DNA from: Haemophilus haemolyticus
GTDB lineage: Bacteria > Pseudomonadota > Gammaproteobacteria > Enterobacterales > Pasteurellaceae
Length of the DNA stretch: 64,000 nucleotides
Direction of reading: 5' to 3'
NCBI RefSeq assembly: GCF_003493605.1
Contig: NZ_QQKA01000002.1
Location: 186,001 to 250,000 of the forward strand
The notes beneath the pieces were generated by a model. That model was not told where the DNA came from, ran no database searches, and saw nothing but the letters and a program-made list of their open reading frames with translations. This document shows, in pieces, positions 45,447 to 55,637 of this stretch (positions within the stretch are counted from its first letter, which is position 1; each line of letters begins with the position of its first letter). The position numbers and the translations under genes were made by a program.

Positions 45447-46388
45447 TTATTTATTAAAATACTGAATATTCGCTCTTTTACGCAATGCTTTAACCCAATC
45501 CTTTGTTGCATCTTGTAATTGAGTATTTACTAAACGTTCATACGCTTTTTGTGTGTAGGCTTCTGCTGTAAGATCGCCGTCACGTGTGCCAGTTACTTCC
45601 AAAATATGCCAACCAAACTCAGTTTTAAATGGTGCAGAAATCACACCTTGTTTACTTTTCACGACGGTTTGCGCAAACTGTGGTGCATAAGTTTCTGGGA
45701 ACGCATAACCTAAACTACCGCCATTCGCACCCGATAAATAATCTTTAGAATATTTTAATGCGGCATCAGCGAAAGTTGTTTTACCTGCAATAATATCAGA
45801 ACGGATTCTGGTTAATTCTGTTTTGGCTTGTGCATCATTTAATATCGGGTTAAGTTTTAACAAAATGTGACGCACTTCGTATTCTTTACCTGTAACTTTT
45901 TGTGCGCTGCCTTGTGATTTTGCTTCATCTAACATTTTTTGACCAAGTGCAACCACTTCTTCACGCGTTACATCAATACTTTCTTGAATAGCTTTGTTAC
46001 GTACAGCCCCCATCACCATTTGATTGGCAATTTGCTGACGAAATGCATTTAATGAAATGCCTTGATAATCTAACGCATCCAAAAATTGACCATAAGTTAA
46101 GCCATTTCTAGCTGCAGTGTCTTCCACAATATGATCAATTTCATGCGGATCAATTTTTACACCTGATTCTTGAATTGCTTTCTGCACTAAAATATCATCA
46201 ATAATTTTATCAAGTGCACTTTGGCGATCGCCTTTTTTACCTATATTTGCACGAACTTGGCTTTCTAAAATAGGAATACCATCTACTGTTGCGACAACAC
46301 GTTCCCCAGCTTGAGCCATAGAAGTAAAAGCAACACAACCTAAAGTAGCCAATAAAAAAGATTTTAGAATAAATTTTTTCATTTTCAT
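45447..46388 (-). CDS. surA: periplasmic SurA-like parvulin foldase
   Basis: 313 residues with a signal peptide (cut after SMAQA, near residue 27). A SurA N-terminal chaperone domain (VVATVDGIPILESQVRANI...LDKIIDDILVQKAI) is followed by a single parvulin prolyl isomerase domain (YEVRHILLKLNPILND to GWHILEVTGTRDGD) and a C-terminal helix. E. coli SurA (428 residues) has two parvulin domains, so this is a shorter version. It should help fold outer-membrane proteins. The ATG two codons later is an alternative start. Confidence 0.88.
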   Translation of the reverse strand: MKMKKFILKSFLLATLGCVAFTSMAQAGERVVATVDGIPILESQVRANIGKKGDRQSALDKIIDDILVQKAIQESGVKIDPHEIDHIVEDTAARNGLTYGQFLDALDYQGISLNAFRQQIANQMVMGAVRNKAIQESIDVTREEVVALGQKMLDEAKSQGSAQKVTGKEYEVRHILLKLNPILNDAQAKTELTRIRSDIIAGKTTFADAALKYSKDYLSGANGGSLGYAFPETYAPQFAQTVVKSKQGVISAPFKTEFGWHILEVTGTRDGDLTAEAYTQKAYERLVNTQLQDATKDWVKALRKRANIQYFNK

Positions 46389-46457
46389 CTCATCAAAAAA
46401 GAGTCAATAACGTTGGTTAGAGTAACAATTCTACTGAAGGTTCACAATAGGCAAGAT

Positions 46458-46997
46458 TTATTTCCCTAGGATGGCAACTTCGTAACAGCCATCTTGTTTT
46501 TCAGTGCGAACTTGTACAAGTTCATCACGGCTTGTTGGCACATTTTTGCCTACATAATCAGCGCGAATTGGTAATTCACGATGGCCACGATCAACAAAAA
46601 TCACTAATTCAATTTTTGCAGCACGACCAAAATCAGTCAGAGCATCCATTGCAGCTCGAATGGTTCGACCAGTAAACAACACATCATCAACCAAAATGAC
46701 GGTTTTATCTTGAATATTCAAATATTGTGATGAACCACTATAAACTGGCATTTTATCTTCCTGATCAACCAAAGTTAAATCATCGCGATAAAAGGTGATA
46801 TCCAGCTCCATTGAGGGTAAATTTATACCACTTAATTCTTCAACTCGACGTTGTAATAATTCTGCAATTTCCGCGCCACGGCGTTTAATCCCAACAATAA
46901 CAAGATCATCCAACGTTTGATGTTTTTCAATAATTTCGTGAGAAATACGCGAAATCGTGCGAAGAAAACGATCGTGGTCGATAATAATTTTTTCCAT
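46458..46997 (-). CDS. pyrR: PyrR pyrimidine regulator / uracil phosphoribosyltransferase
   Basis: 179 residues from the ATG at 46997 (MEKIIIDHDRF); the upstream frame lacks homology. PRPP-binding loop VILVDDVLFTGRTIRAAMDAL near residue 97. In Bacillus PyrR attenuates pyr operons with UMP; in Haemophilus its RNA role is less clear. Monocistronic, divergent from mazG. Confidence 0.93.
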   Translation of the reverse strand: MEKIIIDHDRFLRTISRISHEIIEKHQTLDDLVIVGIKRRGAEIAELLQRRVEELSGINLPSMELDITFYRDDLTLVDQEDKMPVYSGSSQYLNIQDKTVILVDDVLFTGRTIRAAMDALTDFGRAAKIELVIFVDRGHRELPIRADYVGKNVPTSRDELVQVRTEKQDGCYEVAILGK

Positions 46998-47128
46998 TTT
47001 TCCCAGCTTTATCAATAATGTTTTAATGTGCAAAGTATAAAGAAAATACGCCTAAAAAGCGATGGTATTTGCACCATTTTTATCCTTCGTTATACTATCC
47101 AAAACATTCCATCAAAGGAAATAAAATT

Positions 47129-47920
47129 ATGCGCTACTCCATTCAAGATTTTATCCAACTCATTGCCCAACTTCGTAATCCAAATGGCGGATGCCCTTGG
47201 GATTTAAAACAAAATTATGAATCCATGATTCCCTGCTTAACGGAAGAAACTTACGAAGTAATTGAAGCGATTGAGAAAAAAGATATACCAAATTTACGCG
47301 AAGAATTAGGGGATTTATTGTTACAAGTCGTTTTCTTCAGCCAACTTGCTACAGAAGATAAATACTTTACTTTTGACGATGTGTTACAAGATGTCGCTGA
47401 AAAAATTGTGCGCCGTCATCCCCACGTGTTTGGCGATGCAAAAGCGGGGGACGAAACAGAAGCCCTTTCCCGTTGGAACGAAATGAAAGCCAAAGAAAAA
47501 CAAGGTAAAAGTGAAGAAACCTCTATTTTAGATAATGTGCCTCGTGCTTTACCTTCTCTTACGCGAGCAGCAAAATTACAAAAACGTTGTTCAAAAGTAG
47601 GGTTTGATTGGGAAGAAATTTCACCCGTATTAGACAAAGTGCGGGAAGAATTAGAAGAAGTTCAAGCTGAAATGAACCGCACTTCGATTGAACAAAATAA
47701 AGTGGAAGAGGAAATGGGCGATTTATTGTTCGCAACCGTCAATCTTGCTCGCCACTTAAAATGTGATCCTGAAGATGCATTACGGAAAGCAAATTTAAAA
47801 TTTGAACGTCGTTTTCGAGCAGTAGAACAAGCGGTTCAACAACAAGGTAAGCAAGTTAATGATGTGCCACTTATTGAATTAGATTTATTGTGGAATGAAG
47901 TGAAAAAACAAGAAAATTAA
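47129..47920 (+). CDS. mazG: nucleoside triphosphate pyrophosphohydrolase MazG
   Basis: 263 residues from the ATG at 47129 with AAAGGAA upstream; the 20 upstream codons are not conserved-looking. Two MazG domains: [14 protein letters not shown]...[13 protein letters not shown]...[12 protein letters not shown] and, in the second half, [10 protein letters not shown]...[17 protein letters not shown]. Removes non-canonical NTPs and lowers ppGpp stress signalling in E. coli. Paired uptake signals end the transcript. Confidence 0.95.
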   Translation: MRYSIQDFIQLIAQLRNPNGGCPWDLKQNYESMIPCLTEETYEVIEAIEKKDIPNLREELGDLLLQVVFFSQLATEDKYFTFDDVLQDVAEKIVRRHPHVFGDAKAGDETEALSRWNEMKAKEKQGKSEETSILDNVPRALPSLTRAAKLQKRCSKVGFDWEEISPVLDKVREELEEVQAEMNRTSIEQNKVEEEMGDLLFATVNLARHLKCDPEDALRKANLKFERRFRAVEQAVQQQGKQVNDVPLIELDLLWNEVKKQEN

Positions 47921-47925
47921 TTGAA

Positions 47926-47962
47926 AAGTGCGGTAAAAATTTCTCTCATTTTTACCGCACTT
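47926..47962. terminator. bidirectional terminator, mazG / VirK-family gene
   Basis: Paired uptake signals (47926 and 47954) with extended A/T arms, between two convergent genes. Confidence 0.8.
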
Positions 47963-47968
47963 TCTTCG

Positions 47969-48844
47969 TTAAAGTTGCTGAATATCCAATGCCATTTGGT
48001 CTAACATTTCATAACGTTTACGATACATAGAACGTTTTTTACTTGCGATATCTTCTAATTGTTTGCGTTCAAGATCTAAAGGTAATTGCCAATAATTATG
48101 GCGATATTCCCCTTGATTCTCTTGCCAGAACTCATCGTAATTAAACAAAATCTTACTGCGCGCAGAAAGACGATATTTTCCTTGTGCTTTGTGCGGAATA
48201 CCCACTAACTCACATTGCCATTTTTCAGCAAGCATTTTGAATGCATTAACCAACAGAAACATTGGACGCATACCGTGCAATGCTTTCGTAGCCTGTTTTA
48301 CAAGTTCTTGAGCATTGTCACTTGAAGGGCCTTGAATCGAGGCGATAAGCAATTTATTCGGGCTCAAAAAAGTGAAAGAAGCATCATATACTCGCTCATT
48401 ATGTTGATTGCGAATATTAATAGAAAAATACCCTTCAAATGGATCGATATGATTGATACTCAAAGATAAACGCAAATCATCAGTTAATTGCGTTAACACG
48501 ATATTTTGTTGTTCCAATAATTGTTGGCAAAGCGAACGTCCCATTTTCTCTTCTGCCAAACGTAAATTCTCCGTAATCGCCGTTAAACGTTCTGAAGCAG
48601 AAAAGCGTTTATCGCAAAAAGTAGTAAGAATTGTATTGATACGATAATAATCTTGTGTAAATAAAGGCTGCCATTGAGTTTCTGTATTAAGAAAATCCAC
48701 TAATTGGCTACATTGCTTTTGATAGAGCCATTTATAGCCATAATAACGTAATTTTTCCCGCACTTGTTTGAGAAAAGGGCGATCCTTGGAATAAGGATAC
48801 ATTTGAACGTAAGTGGGGAAAATAAAATTATTTTTCGTGGACAT
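47969..48844 (-). CDS. VirK/YbjX-family protein (DUF535)
   Basis: 291 residues, no signal peptide. Sequence features typical of VirK/YbjX: DAS FTF and IASIQGPSS, HGMRPMFLLVNAFKMLAEKW and YDEFWQENQG. Relatives in enteric pathogens affect resistance to cationic peptides and virulence, by unknown means. Monocistronic, divergent from lon. Confidence 0.85.
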   Translation of the reverse strand: MSTKNNFIFPTYVQMYPYSKDRPFLKQVREKLRYYGYKWLYQKQCSQLVDFLNTETQWQPLFTQDYYRINTILTTFCDKRFSASERLTAITENLRLAEEKMGRSLCQQLLEQQNIVLTQLTDDLRLSLSINHIDPFEGYFSINIRNQHNERVYDASFTFLSPNKLLIASIQGPSSDNAQELVKQATKALHGMRPMFLLVNAFKMLAEKWQCELVGIPHKAQGKYRLSARSKILFNYDEFWQENQGEYRHNYWQLPLDLERKQLEDIASKKRSMYRKRYEMLDQMALDIQQL

Positions 48845-48951
48845 AACTCAATATTTTGTGAAATTTAATAAAATTATCAGTCATTTTAGCGATTATCACT
48901 TCATTTGCCAAAATTCTTTTTTGTTTAAAACCCACTTTACAACTCAGATTT

Positions 48952-48995
48952 TGTTATAATCTTTTCCTTGAATTCCTTTTTCCCTACCCCAATAT
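48952..48995 (+). promoter_or_regulatory. lon promoters: extended -10 and sigma-32
   Basis: An extended -10 for the housekeeping sigma factor (TGTTATAAT) lies at 48952-48960. Directly downstream is a heat-shock-type promoter: -35 CTTGAA (48967-48972), 14 bases, -10 CCCCAATAT (48987-48995). The start for the latter would be about 30 bases before the lon ATG. Lon is a heat-shock protease in enteric bacteria, so the sigma-32 assignment fits. Confidence 0.72.
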
Positions 48996-49033
48996 TTACC
49001 CAAATTATCAGAAAGAATTAAGAGAGATAAATT

Positions 49034-51445
49034 ATGGCGAAGAATACCCAACGTACGATGCCCGTATTGCCATTACGCGATGTCGTCGTTTTCCCTTATA
49101 TGGTGATGCCACTTTTTGTAGGGCGTGCAAAATCAATTAATGCTCTTGAAGAAGCGATGAACGATGATAAACAGCTTCTTTTGGTATCTCAAAGAGAAGC
49201 CGATTTGGAAGAGCCAACCCCTGAAGATTTATTTGATGTGGGTACCATTGCTAACATTATTCAATTACTAAAACTACCTGATGGCACAGTGAAAGTGCTA
49301 GTTGAAGGTCAAAATCGCGCGAAAATTAACAGCCTTGAAGATGGCGAAAAGTGCTTTTCCGCAAAAATTACATCTATCGAAACCACTTATGGTGATGAAA
49401 AAGAGTTAGATGTTGCGAAAAAAGCGGTACTTTCTGAATTCGAAAATTATCTCACCTTAAATAAAAAAATCCCTGCAGATGTATTAAATGCACTTCATCG
49501 CCTTGGTGATGCAGATCGTTTATCAGACACAATAGCGGCTCATTTACCGGTAAGTGTTCGCCATAAACAAAGCGTGTTGGAACTTGCTAACGTACAAGAC
49601 CGCTTAGAATATCTGCTTGGTATGATGGAATCAGAAGCGGACATTCTTCAAGTTGAAAAACGCATTCGCGGCCGCGTAAAAAAACAAATGGAGAAAAGCC
49701 AGCGTAACTATTATCTAAGTGAACAAATTAAAGCCATTCGCAAAGAAATGGATAGTGGTGAAAATGAAGACACGATTGATGAAGTTGAACAACTTCGTCA
49801 AAAAGTTGAAGCAGCAGGCATGCCGGCAGAGGTACGCGACAAAGTTGAAAATGAGTTACAAAAACTCAAAATGATGTCAGCTATGTCTTCTGAAGCGACC
49901 GTTGTGCGTAGCTATATTGAATGGATGATCCAAGTACCTTGGCATCAACGTTCTAAAGTGAAAAAAGACATTTCAAAAGCACAACAAGTATTAGATGCCG
50001 ATCACTATGGTTTAGAACGAGTGAAAGAACGTATTCTTGAATATCTTGCAGTACAAGCTCGTTTAAACAAAGTGAAAGGGCCAATTCTTTGCTTAGTTGG
50101 CCCTCCAGGTGTGGGTAAAACTTCTCTTGGTCAGTCTATTGCCAATGCCACGGGTCGTAAATATGTACGCATGGCATTAGGCGGTGTTCGCGATGAGGCA
50201 GAAATCCGTGGTCACCGTAAAACCTATATTGGTGCATTGCCGGGTAAATTAATTCAAAAAATGGCAAAAGTGGGGGTGAAAAATCCATTATTCTTGCTTG
50301 ATGAAATCGACAAAATGGCATCCGATATGCGAGGTGATCCAGCGTCAGCATTGCTTGAGGTACTCGACCCTGAGCAAAACACCACGTTTAACGATCACTA
50401 TTTAGAAGTGGATTATGATCTTTCTGATGTGATGTTTGTGGCAACATCAAACTCCATGAACATTCCAGGCCCATTATTGGATCGTATGGAAGTTATTCGT
50501 CTTTCTGGTTATACCGAAGATGAAAAACTTAATATCGCGATGCGCCATCTGTTAGCGAAACAAATTGAACGTAATGGTTTGAAGAAAGGCGAACTTACCG
50601 TCGAAGAAAGCGCAATTTTAGATATTATCCGCTATTACACGCGTGAAGCGGGTGTTCGTGGATTAGAACGTGAAATTTCAAAAATCTGCCGTAAAGCAGT
50701 GAAAAATTTATTGGTAAATCCAAAACTTAAATCTATCACGGTAAATTCAGATAATCTGCACGATTATCTTGGCGTAAAACGTTTTGAATTTGGCAAAGCT
50801 GACACGCAAAATCGTATTGGCGAAGTGACTGGTTTAGCTTGGACAGAAGTGGGCGGCGATTTACTTACCATTGAAACAGCCTCCGTTGTGGGCAAAGGAA
50901 AACTTTCTTTCACTGGTTCATTAGGTGATGTGATGAAAGAATCCATTCAAGCAGCCATGACGGTTGTGCGCGCACGTGCGGATAAACTGGGTATTAATTC
51001 TGAGTTCCACGAAAAACGTGACATTCATATTCACGTGCCAGATGGTGCGACACCAAAAGATGGTCCGAGTGCAGGTATTGCAATGTGTACTGCATTAGTT
51101 TCTTGTTTAACAGGTAATCCTGTACGTGCGGATGTAGCCATGACAGGTGAAATCAGTTTACGCGGTAAAGTATTACCAATCGGTGGATTAAAAGAAAAAC
51201 TTCTTGCAGCACATCGTGGCGGAATTAAAACCGTATTAATTCCAAAAGAGAACGTTAAAGATCTCGAAGAAATTCCAGAAAACGTAAAACAAAATCTTGC
51301 GATTCATGCTGTAGAAACCATTGATGAAGTGCTTGGTCTTGCGTTAGAAAATCCACCAGAAGGCATTGAATTTGTTAAAGTAGAGGCTAAACCTAAAGCA
51401 CCACGCCGTAAAGTGACGAGTAAATCGGAAAGAGCGGTCAATTAA
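49034..51445 (+). CDS. lon: ATP-dependent protease Lon
   Basis: 803 residues. N-terminal substrate-binding domain ([23 protein letters not shown]), AAA+ module with Walker [10 protein letters not shown] (near residue 356) and Walker [10 protein letters not shown], and a C-terminal serine-lysine protease domain with the catalytic Ser in [11 protein letters not shown] (near 679) and the Lys after [14 protein letters not shown]. Degrades misfolded and regulatory proteins. In H. influenzae likely includes antitoxins such as VapX or BrnA as substrates, which is inference. Confidence 0.98.
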   Translation: MAKNTQRTMPVLPLRDVVVFPYMVMPLFVGRAKSINALEEAMNDDKQLLLVSQREADLEEPTPEDLFDVGTIANIIQLLKLPDGTVKVLVEGQNRAKINSLEDGEKCFSAKITSIETTYGDEKELDVAKKAVLSEFENYLTLNKKIPADVLNALHRLGDADRLSDTIAAHLPVSVRHKQSVLELANVQDRLEYLLGMMESEADILQVEKRIRGRVKKQMEKSQRNYYLSEQIKAIRKEMDSGENEDTIDEVEQLRQKVEAAGMPAEVRDKVENELQKLKMMSAMSSEATVVRSYIEWMIQVPWHQRSKVKKDISKAQQVLDADHYGLERVKERILEYLAVQARLNKVKGPILCLVGPPGVGKTSLGQSIANATGRKYVRMALGGVRDEAEIRGHRKTYIGALPGKLIQKMAKVGVKNPLFLLDEIDKMASDMRGDPASALLEVLDPEQNTTFNDHYLEVDYDLSDVMFVATSNSMNIPGPLLDRMEVIRLSGYTEDEKLNIAMRHLLAKQIERNGLKKGELTVEESAILDIIRYYTREAGVRGLEREISKICRKAVKNLLVNPKLKSITVNSDNLHDYLGVKRFEFGKADTQNRIGEVTGLAWTEVGGDLLTIETASVVGKGKLSFTGSLGDVMKESIQAAMTVVRARADKLGINSEFHEKRDIHIHVPDGATPKDGPSAGIAMCTALVSCLTGNPVRADVAMTGEISLRGKVLPIGGLKEKLLAAHRGGIKTVLIPKENVKDLEEIPENVKQNLAIHAVETIDEVLGLALENPPEGIEFVKVEAKPKAPRRKVTSKSERAVN

Positions 51446-51456
51446 TTGAATGTTTT

Positions 51457-51480
51457 AGGGCTTGTGAAAACAAGCCCTTT
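51457..51480 (+). terminator. terminator after lon
   Basis: Nine-base perfect stem AGGGCTTGT / ACAAGCCCT with a GAAA tetraloop and a short T-run, 11 bases past the stop. Confidence 0.85.
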
Positions 51481-51567
51481 TATCGACATTTAGGGCATCA
51501 GCAACAATTTCATTTTTACACAAGGTTAATTTATACTTTTCCAAATTGAAAACTTATTAATAACACA

Positions 51568-52719
51568 ATGCTCAAACTTCCTCCACTTTCCCTTTATGTA
51601 CACATTCCATGGTGCGTTCAAAAATGTCCTTATTGTGATTTCAATTCGCACGCACAAAAAGGCGATATACCAGAACAAGACTATATTTATCATCTTCTGC
51701 AAGATTTGCAGGCTGATTTACAACGCTTTAAAGATTCTATTCAACAACGAAAACTCCATTCAATTTTTATTGGTGGCGGTACACCAAGTTTGTTCTCGGC
51801 AGAAAGCATTGCGTATCTCTTAAAAGAAATAAAAAAACAGATTGATTTTGAAGATAATATTGAAATCACATTAGAAGCGAATCCTGGCACGGTAGAAGCT
51901 GAACGCTTTAAAGGTTATGTTTCAGCAGGCATTACGCGAATTTCCATGGGAATTCAAAGTTTCAATGATGACAAATTACAACGTCTTGGGCGGATTCATA
52001 ATGCAGCAGAGGCAAAAAGTGCGGTCAATTTAGCGAAAGTTTCTGGGCTAAAAAGTTTTAATTTGGATTTAATGCACGGTTTGCCGAACCAAACGCTGGA
52101 AGAAGCCTTAGATGATCTTCGCCAAGCTATTGAGCTATCTCCTCCTCACCTTTCTTGGTATCAGCTCACTATTGAGCCAAATACGATGTTTGCTTACCGC
52201 CCACCTAAATTACCAGATGACGATGAGCTTTGGGATATTTTTGAGCAAGGCCACCAACTTTTAACGGTGGCAGGCTACCAGCAATATGAAACCTCGGCTT
52301 ACGCAAAAGCGGGTTTTCAATGTAAACATAATTTGAATTATTGGCGGTTTGGGGATTATTTAGCCATTGGCTGTGGCGCACATGGAAAACTGACCTTCCC
52401 TAATGGCGAGATTACCCGCTTTTCTAAAACCAAACACCCGAAAGGTTATTTGCGTGGCGAATATCTTTACGAAGAAAAAAATGTGCCAGAAATTGACCGC
52501 CCTTTTGAGTTTTTTATGAATCGCTTTCGTTTGTTAGAAGCAGTGCCCAAACAAGAATTTGAAGATTACACAGGTTTATCGAAAAGTGCGGTAAAAAATC
52601 AAATTGATTTTGCAATTCAACAAAACTATATTGTGGAAAACGCTGATTCTTGGCAAATCACTGAGCATGGCAAATTATTTCTCAATGAACTATTGGAATT
52701 ATTTTTAACGGAATCGTAG
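51568..52719 (+). CDS. hemW: HemW heme chaperone (coproporphyrinogen oxidase-like radical SAM)
   Basis: 383 residues. Radical SAM motif CVQKCPYC (C16, C20, C23) with the following F-N-S-H of the HemW branch, and IGGGTPS downstream. HemW proteins lack true HemN activity and transfer heme. H. influenzae needs exogenous heme, so a heme chaperone fits. The start ATG (MLKLPPLSLYVHIPWC) has no good ribosome binding site, perhaps weakly translated. Two uptake signals in the gene. Confidence 0.92.
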   Translation: MLKLPPLSLYVHIPWCVQKCPYCDFNSHAQKGDIPEQDYIYHLLQDLQADLQRFKDSIQQRKLHSIFIGGGTPSLFSAESIAYLLKEIKKQIDFEDNIEITLEANPGTVEAERFKGYVSAGITRISMGIQSFNDDKLQRLGRIHNAAEAKSAVNLAKVSGLKSFNLDLMHGLPNQTLEEALDDLRQAIELSPPHLSWYQLTIEPNTMFAYRPPKLPDDDELWDIFEQGHQLLTVAGYQQYETSAYAKAGFQCKHNLNYWRFGDYLAIGCGAHGKLTFPNGEITRFSKTKHPKGYLRGEYLYEEKNVPEIDRPFEFFMNRFRLLEAVPKQEFEDYTGLSKSAVKNQIDFAIQQNYIVENADSWQITEHGKLFLNELLELFLTES

Positions 52720-52821
52720 CTCATCCGTTAAACCTCTCATTGCTAAAAAATTACACTTGTTTATTAAATACTCTCGTAATAAAGTAAAGCAATCGTTTAC
52801 TTATTAAAATAAGGAAAAGAA

Positions 52822-53481
52822 ATGAATCAATTAGAAATGAAAAAACTCGCCGCACAAGCCGCATTACAATATGTAAAAGCAGATACGATTGTTGGGGTGG
52901 GAAGCGGCTCCACAGTGAACTGCTTTATTGAGGCTTTAGGTACAATCAAAGATAAAATTCAAGGCGCCGTTGCAGCTTCAAAAGCATCAGAAGAATTATT
53001 ACGTAAACAAGGTATCGAAGTATTTAATGCAAATGATGTCTCGAGCTTAGATATTTATGTGGATGGTGCAGATGAAATCAATCCACAAAAAATGATGATT
53101 AAAGGCGGCGGCGCAGCGCTCACTCGTGAAAAAATCGTCGCTGCATTAGCGAAAAAATTTATTTGTATTGTGGATTCGAGTAAACAAGTGGATGTATTAG
53201 GTTCGACCTTCCCATTACCAGTTGAAGTTATTCCAATGGCTCGTTCACAAGTAGGCAGAAAATTAGCCGCACTTGGTGGTGCGCCTGAATATCGTGAAGG
53301 GGTGGTGACTGACAACGGCAATGTGATTTTAGATGTGCACAACTTCACTATTTTAAATCCAGTTGAAATGGAAAAAGAATTAAACAACATTGCAGGTGTC
53401 GTCACTAACGGGATATTCGCGTTACGTGGCGCAGACGTTGTGATCGTCGGGACGCCTGAAGGCGCCAAAATTATTGACTAA
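52822..53481 (+). CDS. rpiA: ribose-5-phosphate isomerase A
   Basis: 219 residues. Interconverts ribose 5-phosphate and ribulose 5-phosphate. Phosphate-binding loop [13 protein letters not shown] near 26-38, DGADEINP (catalytic Asp) near 81 and the [12 protein letters not shown] segment are present. AAGGAAA before the ATG. Followed 29 bases later by serA, as in E. coli where rpiA and serA are neighbours. Channels ribose from the rbs locus into the pentose pathway. Confidence 0.97.
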   Translation: MNQLEMKKLAAQAALQYVKADTIVGVGSGSTVNCFIEALGTIKDKIQGAVAASKASEELLRKQGIEVFNANDVSSLDIYVDGADEINPQKMMIKGGGAALTREKIVAALAKKFICIVDSSKQVDVLGSTFPLPVEVIPMARSQVGRKLAALGGAPEYREGVVTDNGNVILDVHNFTILNPVEMEKELNNIAGVVTNGIFALRGADVVIVGTPEGAKIID

Positions 53482-53510
53482 TTCATAATAAAAATCATAA
53501 GGAAGCAAAC

Positions 53511-54743
53511 ATGACAAACAAAGTTTCACTCGACAAATCAAAAATCAAATTTGTATTGTTTGAAGGTGTGCATCAAAGCGCACTTGATACGCTCCATGCG
53601 GCAGGCTATACCAATATTGATTACTATAAAAAAGCGCTAGATGGTGATGAATTAAAAGAAGCCATTAAAAATGCACACTTTATCGGCTTGCGTTCTCGCA
53701 CCCATTTAACGGCAGAAATGATTGAAGCCGCACCCAAATTAATCGCTGTGGGATGTTTCTGTATTGGTACCAACCAAGTGGATTTAAATGCAGCAAAAGC
53801 GCGTGGAATCCCTGTATTTAATGCCCCATTCTCAAACACTCGTTCCGTCGCAGAACTTGTATTAGGCGAGATTTTATTACTTATGCGCAATGTGCCACAG
53901 GCTAATGCCGAAGTACATCGTGGTGTCTGGAATAAATCAGCGACTGGATCTCATGAAGTGCGGGGTAAAAAACTAGGAATTATTGGTTACGGCCACATTG
54001 GTTCACAATTAAGTATTATTGCTGAATCATTAGGCATGGATGTATATTTCTACGATATTGAAAATAAACTTCCGCTCGGTAATGCCAAACAGGTTCGTAG
54101 CCTTGAAGAATTACTCAGTTACTGCGATGTGGTTTCATTACATGTGCCAGAACTGCCATCCACCAAAAACTTAATGAACGCTGAGCGTATCGCACAATTA
54201 AAACAAGGTGCAATTTTGATCAATGCTGCGCGTGGCACAGTAGTAGATATTGATGCGCTCGCTCAAGCATTAAAAGACGGTAAAATTCACGGCGCTGCCA
54301 TTGATGTATTCCCAATTGAACCTGCGTCAATTAATGAAGAATTTGTCTCACCGTTACGCGAATTTGATAATGTGATTTTAACGCCACATATCGGCGGTTC
54401 AACAGCAGAAGCACAGGAAAATATCGGTTTTGAAGTGGCAGGCAAATTTGTCAAATATTCAGACAATGGTTCTACGCTTTCTTCCGTCAACTTCCCTGAA
54501 GTATCTTTACCAGAACATGGAGGAACAAAACGCTTATTGCATATTCACGAAAATCGTCCTGGTATATTGAACAAACTGAACCAAATTTTCGTCGAAGCCA
54601 ACCTCAATATTGCGGCGCAATATTTACAAACTGATCCGAAAATTGGTTATGTTGTCGTTGATGTAGAAACGAATGATGCATCGCCATTACTGACGAAATT
54701 AAAGGAAATCGATGGCACAATTCGTGCGCGGGTACTTTACTAA
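53511..54743 (+). CDS. serA: D-3-phosphoglycerate dehydrogenase
   Basis: 410 residues. First step of serine synthesis. NAD-binding GIIGYGHIGSQ near residue 157, catalytic Arg, Glu and His (GRAR-type NAARGTVVDIDAL, HIGGSTAEAQ) and a C-terminal ACT domain (about 335-410, HENRPGILNKLNQIF) that binds serine for feedback inhibition. Same length as E. coli SerA. Ends at a bidirectional terminator. Confidence 0.97.
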   Translation: MTNKVSLDKSKIKFVLFEGVHQSALDTLHAAGYTNIDYYKKALDGDELKEAIKNAHFIGLRSRTHLTAEMIEAAPKLIAVGCFCIGTNQVDLNAAKARGIPVFNAPFSNTRSVAELVLGEILLLMRNVPQANAEVHRGVWNKSATGSHEVRGKKLGIIGYGHIGSQLSIIAESLGMDVYFYDIENKLPLGNAKQVRSLEELLSYCDVVSLHVPELPSTKNLMNAERIAQLKQGAILINAARGTVVDIDALAQALKDGKIHGAAIDVFPIEPASINEEFVSPLREFDNVILTPHIGGSTAEAQENIGFEVAGKFVKYSDNGSTLSSVNFPEVSLPEHGGTKRLLHIHENRPGILNKLNQIFVEANLNIAAQYLQTDPKIGYVVVDVETNDASPLLTKLKEIDGTIRARVLY

Positions 54744-54747
54744 ATAG

Positions 54748-54779
54748 AAAAAAGATCAGGTTAATGCTTGATCTTTTTT
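54748..54779. terminator. bidirectional terminator, serA / ygfZ
   Basis: Eleven-base stem AAAAAAGATCA / TGATCTTTTTT with a 10-base loop between convergent genes. Confidence 0.8.
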
Positions 54780-54785
54780 GCTTTA

Positions 54786-55628
54786 TTATTCAGTAATCGA
54801 ATAAGGTAATTGCACTCGCTCTAACAATATTTCACTATTCGGCAATCTAAATTGTTGTTCCGAATCAATGTCGTTATTCATCACAACTTGCAACCATAAA
54901 ACACCGTCTAAATTGACCGCACTTGTAATCGTACCAGTCTTACGCCAATTGGCTTCAAGCTGCATTTCAATTTCACTGCCAATTTCCGCTTCCTGCTGAG
55001 TTTGTGCTTTAAAAATAAACATTGCGCGTTTGTTTGCACCACGATATTTCGCACGAGCTACCGTTTCTTGTCCAATATAGCAACCTTTGGTAAAAGAAAT
55101 GGCTTGCTCAATAACCTGTAAATTTAGCGCTTGTGGGATAAATTCATTTTGCGTTTTCGGGCTTAAATTTGGCAATCCCGCTTGAATATCGGCTACATCC
55201 CAAATTTTTTCATCGCCATTAAAATTCACGGGCAATTCGGTTTCATTCAATAAAATTGAACGCTGTCCATCAATTTCCCATGAAAAGTGCGGTGTGATTT
55301 TTCCACATTTTTCACCTATCACACCAATGATTTTCCAATCACGTAAATCAAAACTGACTTTTGAAAATACCGCATATTTTTTCAAAGCATCTAGCCCACT
55401 TGGCAATAGATCTTTCTTAATGAGCAAAAAGAATTGTTCGCTACTTACTTTAAACAAACGGTAAATTGCATTCATTTTACCTTTTGGATCGCAGTGAGCA
55501 GTAAGAGTTGTTGCTCCACTTGCTAATCGCACAACATCCGTTGTTAACTGCCCTTGCAAATATTTTTCTGCATCCGCACCATGTGCCTCAATCAGTTGAT
55601 ATTGAGTAAGAGAAATAAATTGAGACAT
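54786..55628 (-). CDS. ygfZ: folate-dependent Fe-S maintenance protein YgfZ
   Basis: 280 residues, related to the glycine cleavage T-protein. The hallmark K-G-C-Y-x-G-Q-E (TKGCYIGQETVARAKYRG, near residue 186) is intact; the cysteine is needed for activity with MiaB and other Fe-S enzymes in E. coli. It lies nine bases after yicC, so both are co-transcribed. Two uptake signals inside. Confidence 0.93.
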   Translation of the reverse strand: MSQFISLTQYQLIEAHGADAEKYLQGQLTTDVVRLASGATTLTAHCDPKGKMNAIYRLFKVSSEQFFLLIKKDLLPSGLDALKKYAVFSKVSFDLRDWKIIGVIGEKCGKITPHFSWEIDGQRSILLNETELPVNFNGDEKIWDVADIQAGLPNLSPKTQNEFIPQALNLQVIEQAISFTKGCYIGQETVARAKYRGANKRAMFIFKAQTQQEAEIGSEIEMQLEANWRKTGTITSAVNLDGVLWLQVVMNNDIDSEQQFRLPNSEILLERVQLPYSITE

Positions 55629-55637
55629 TCTGCTTTC

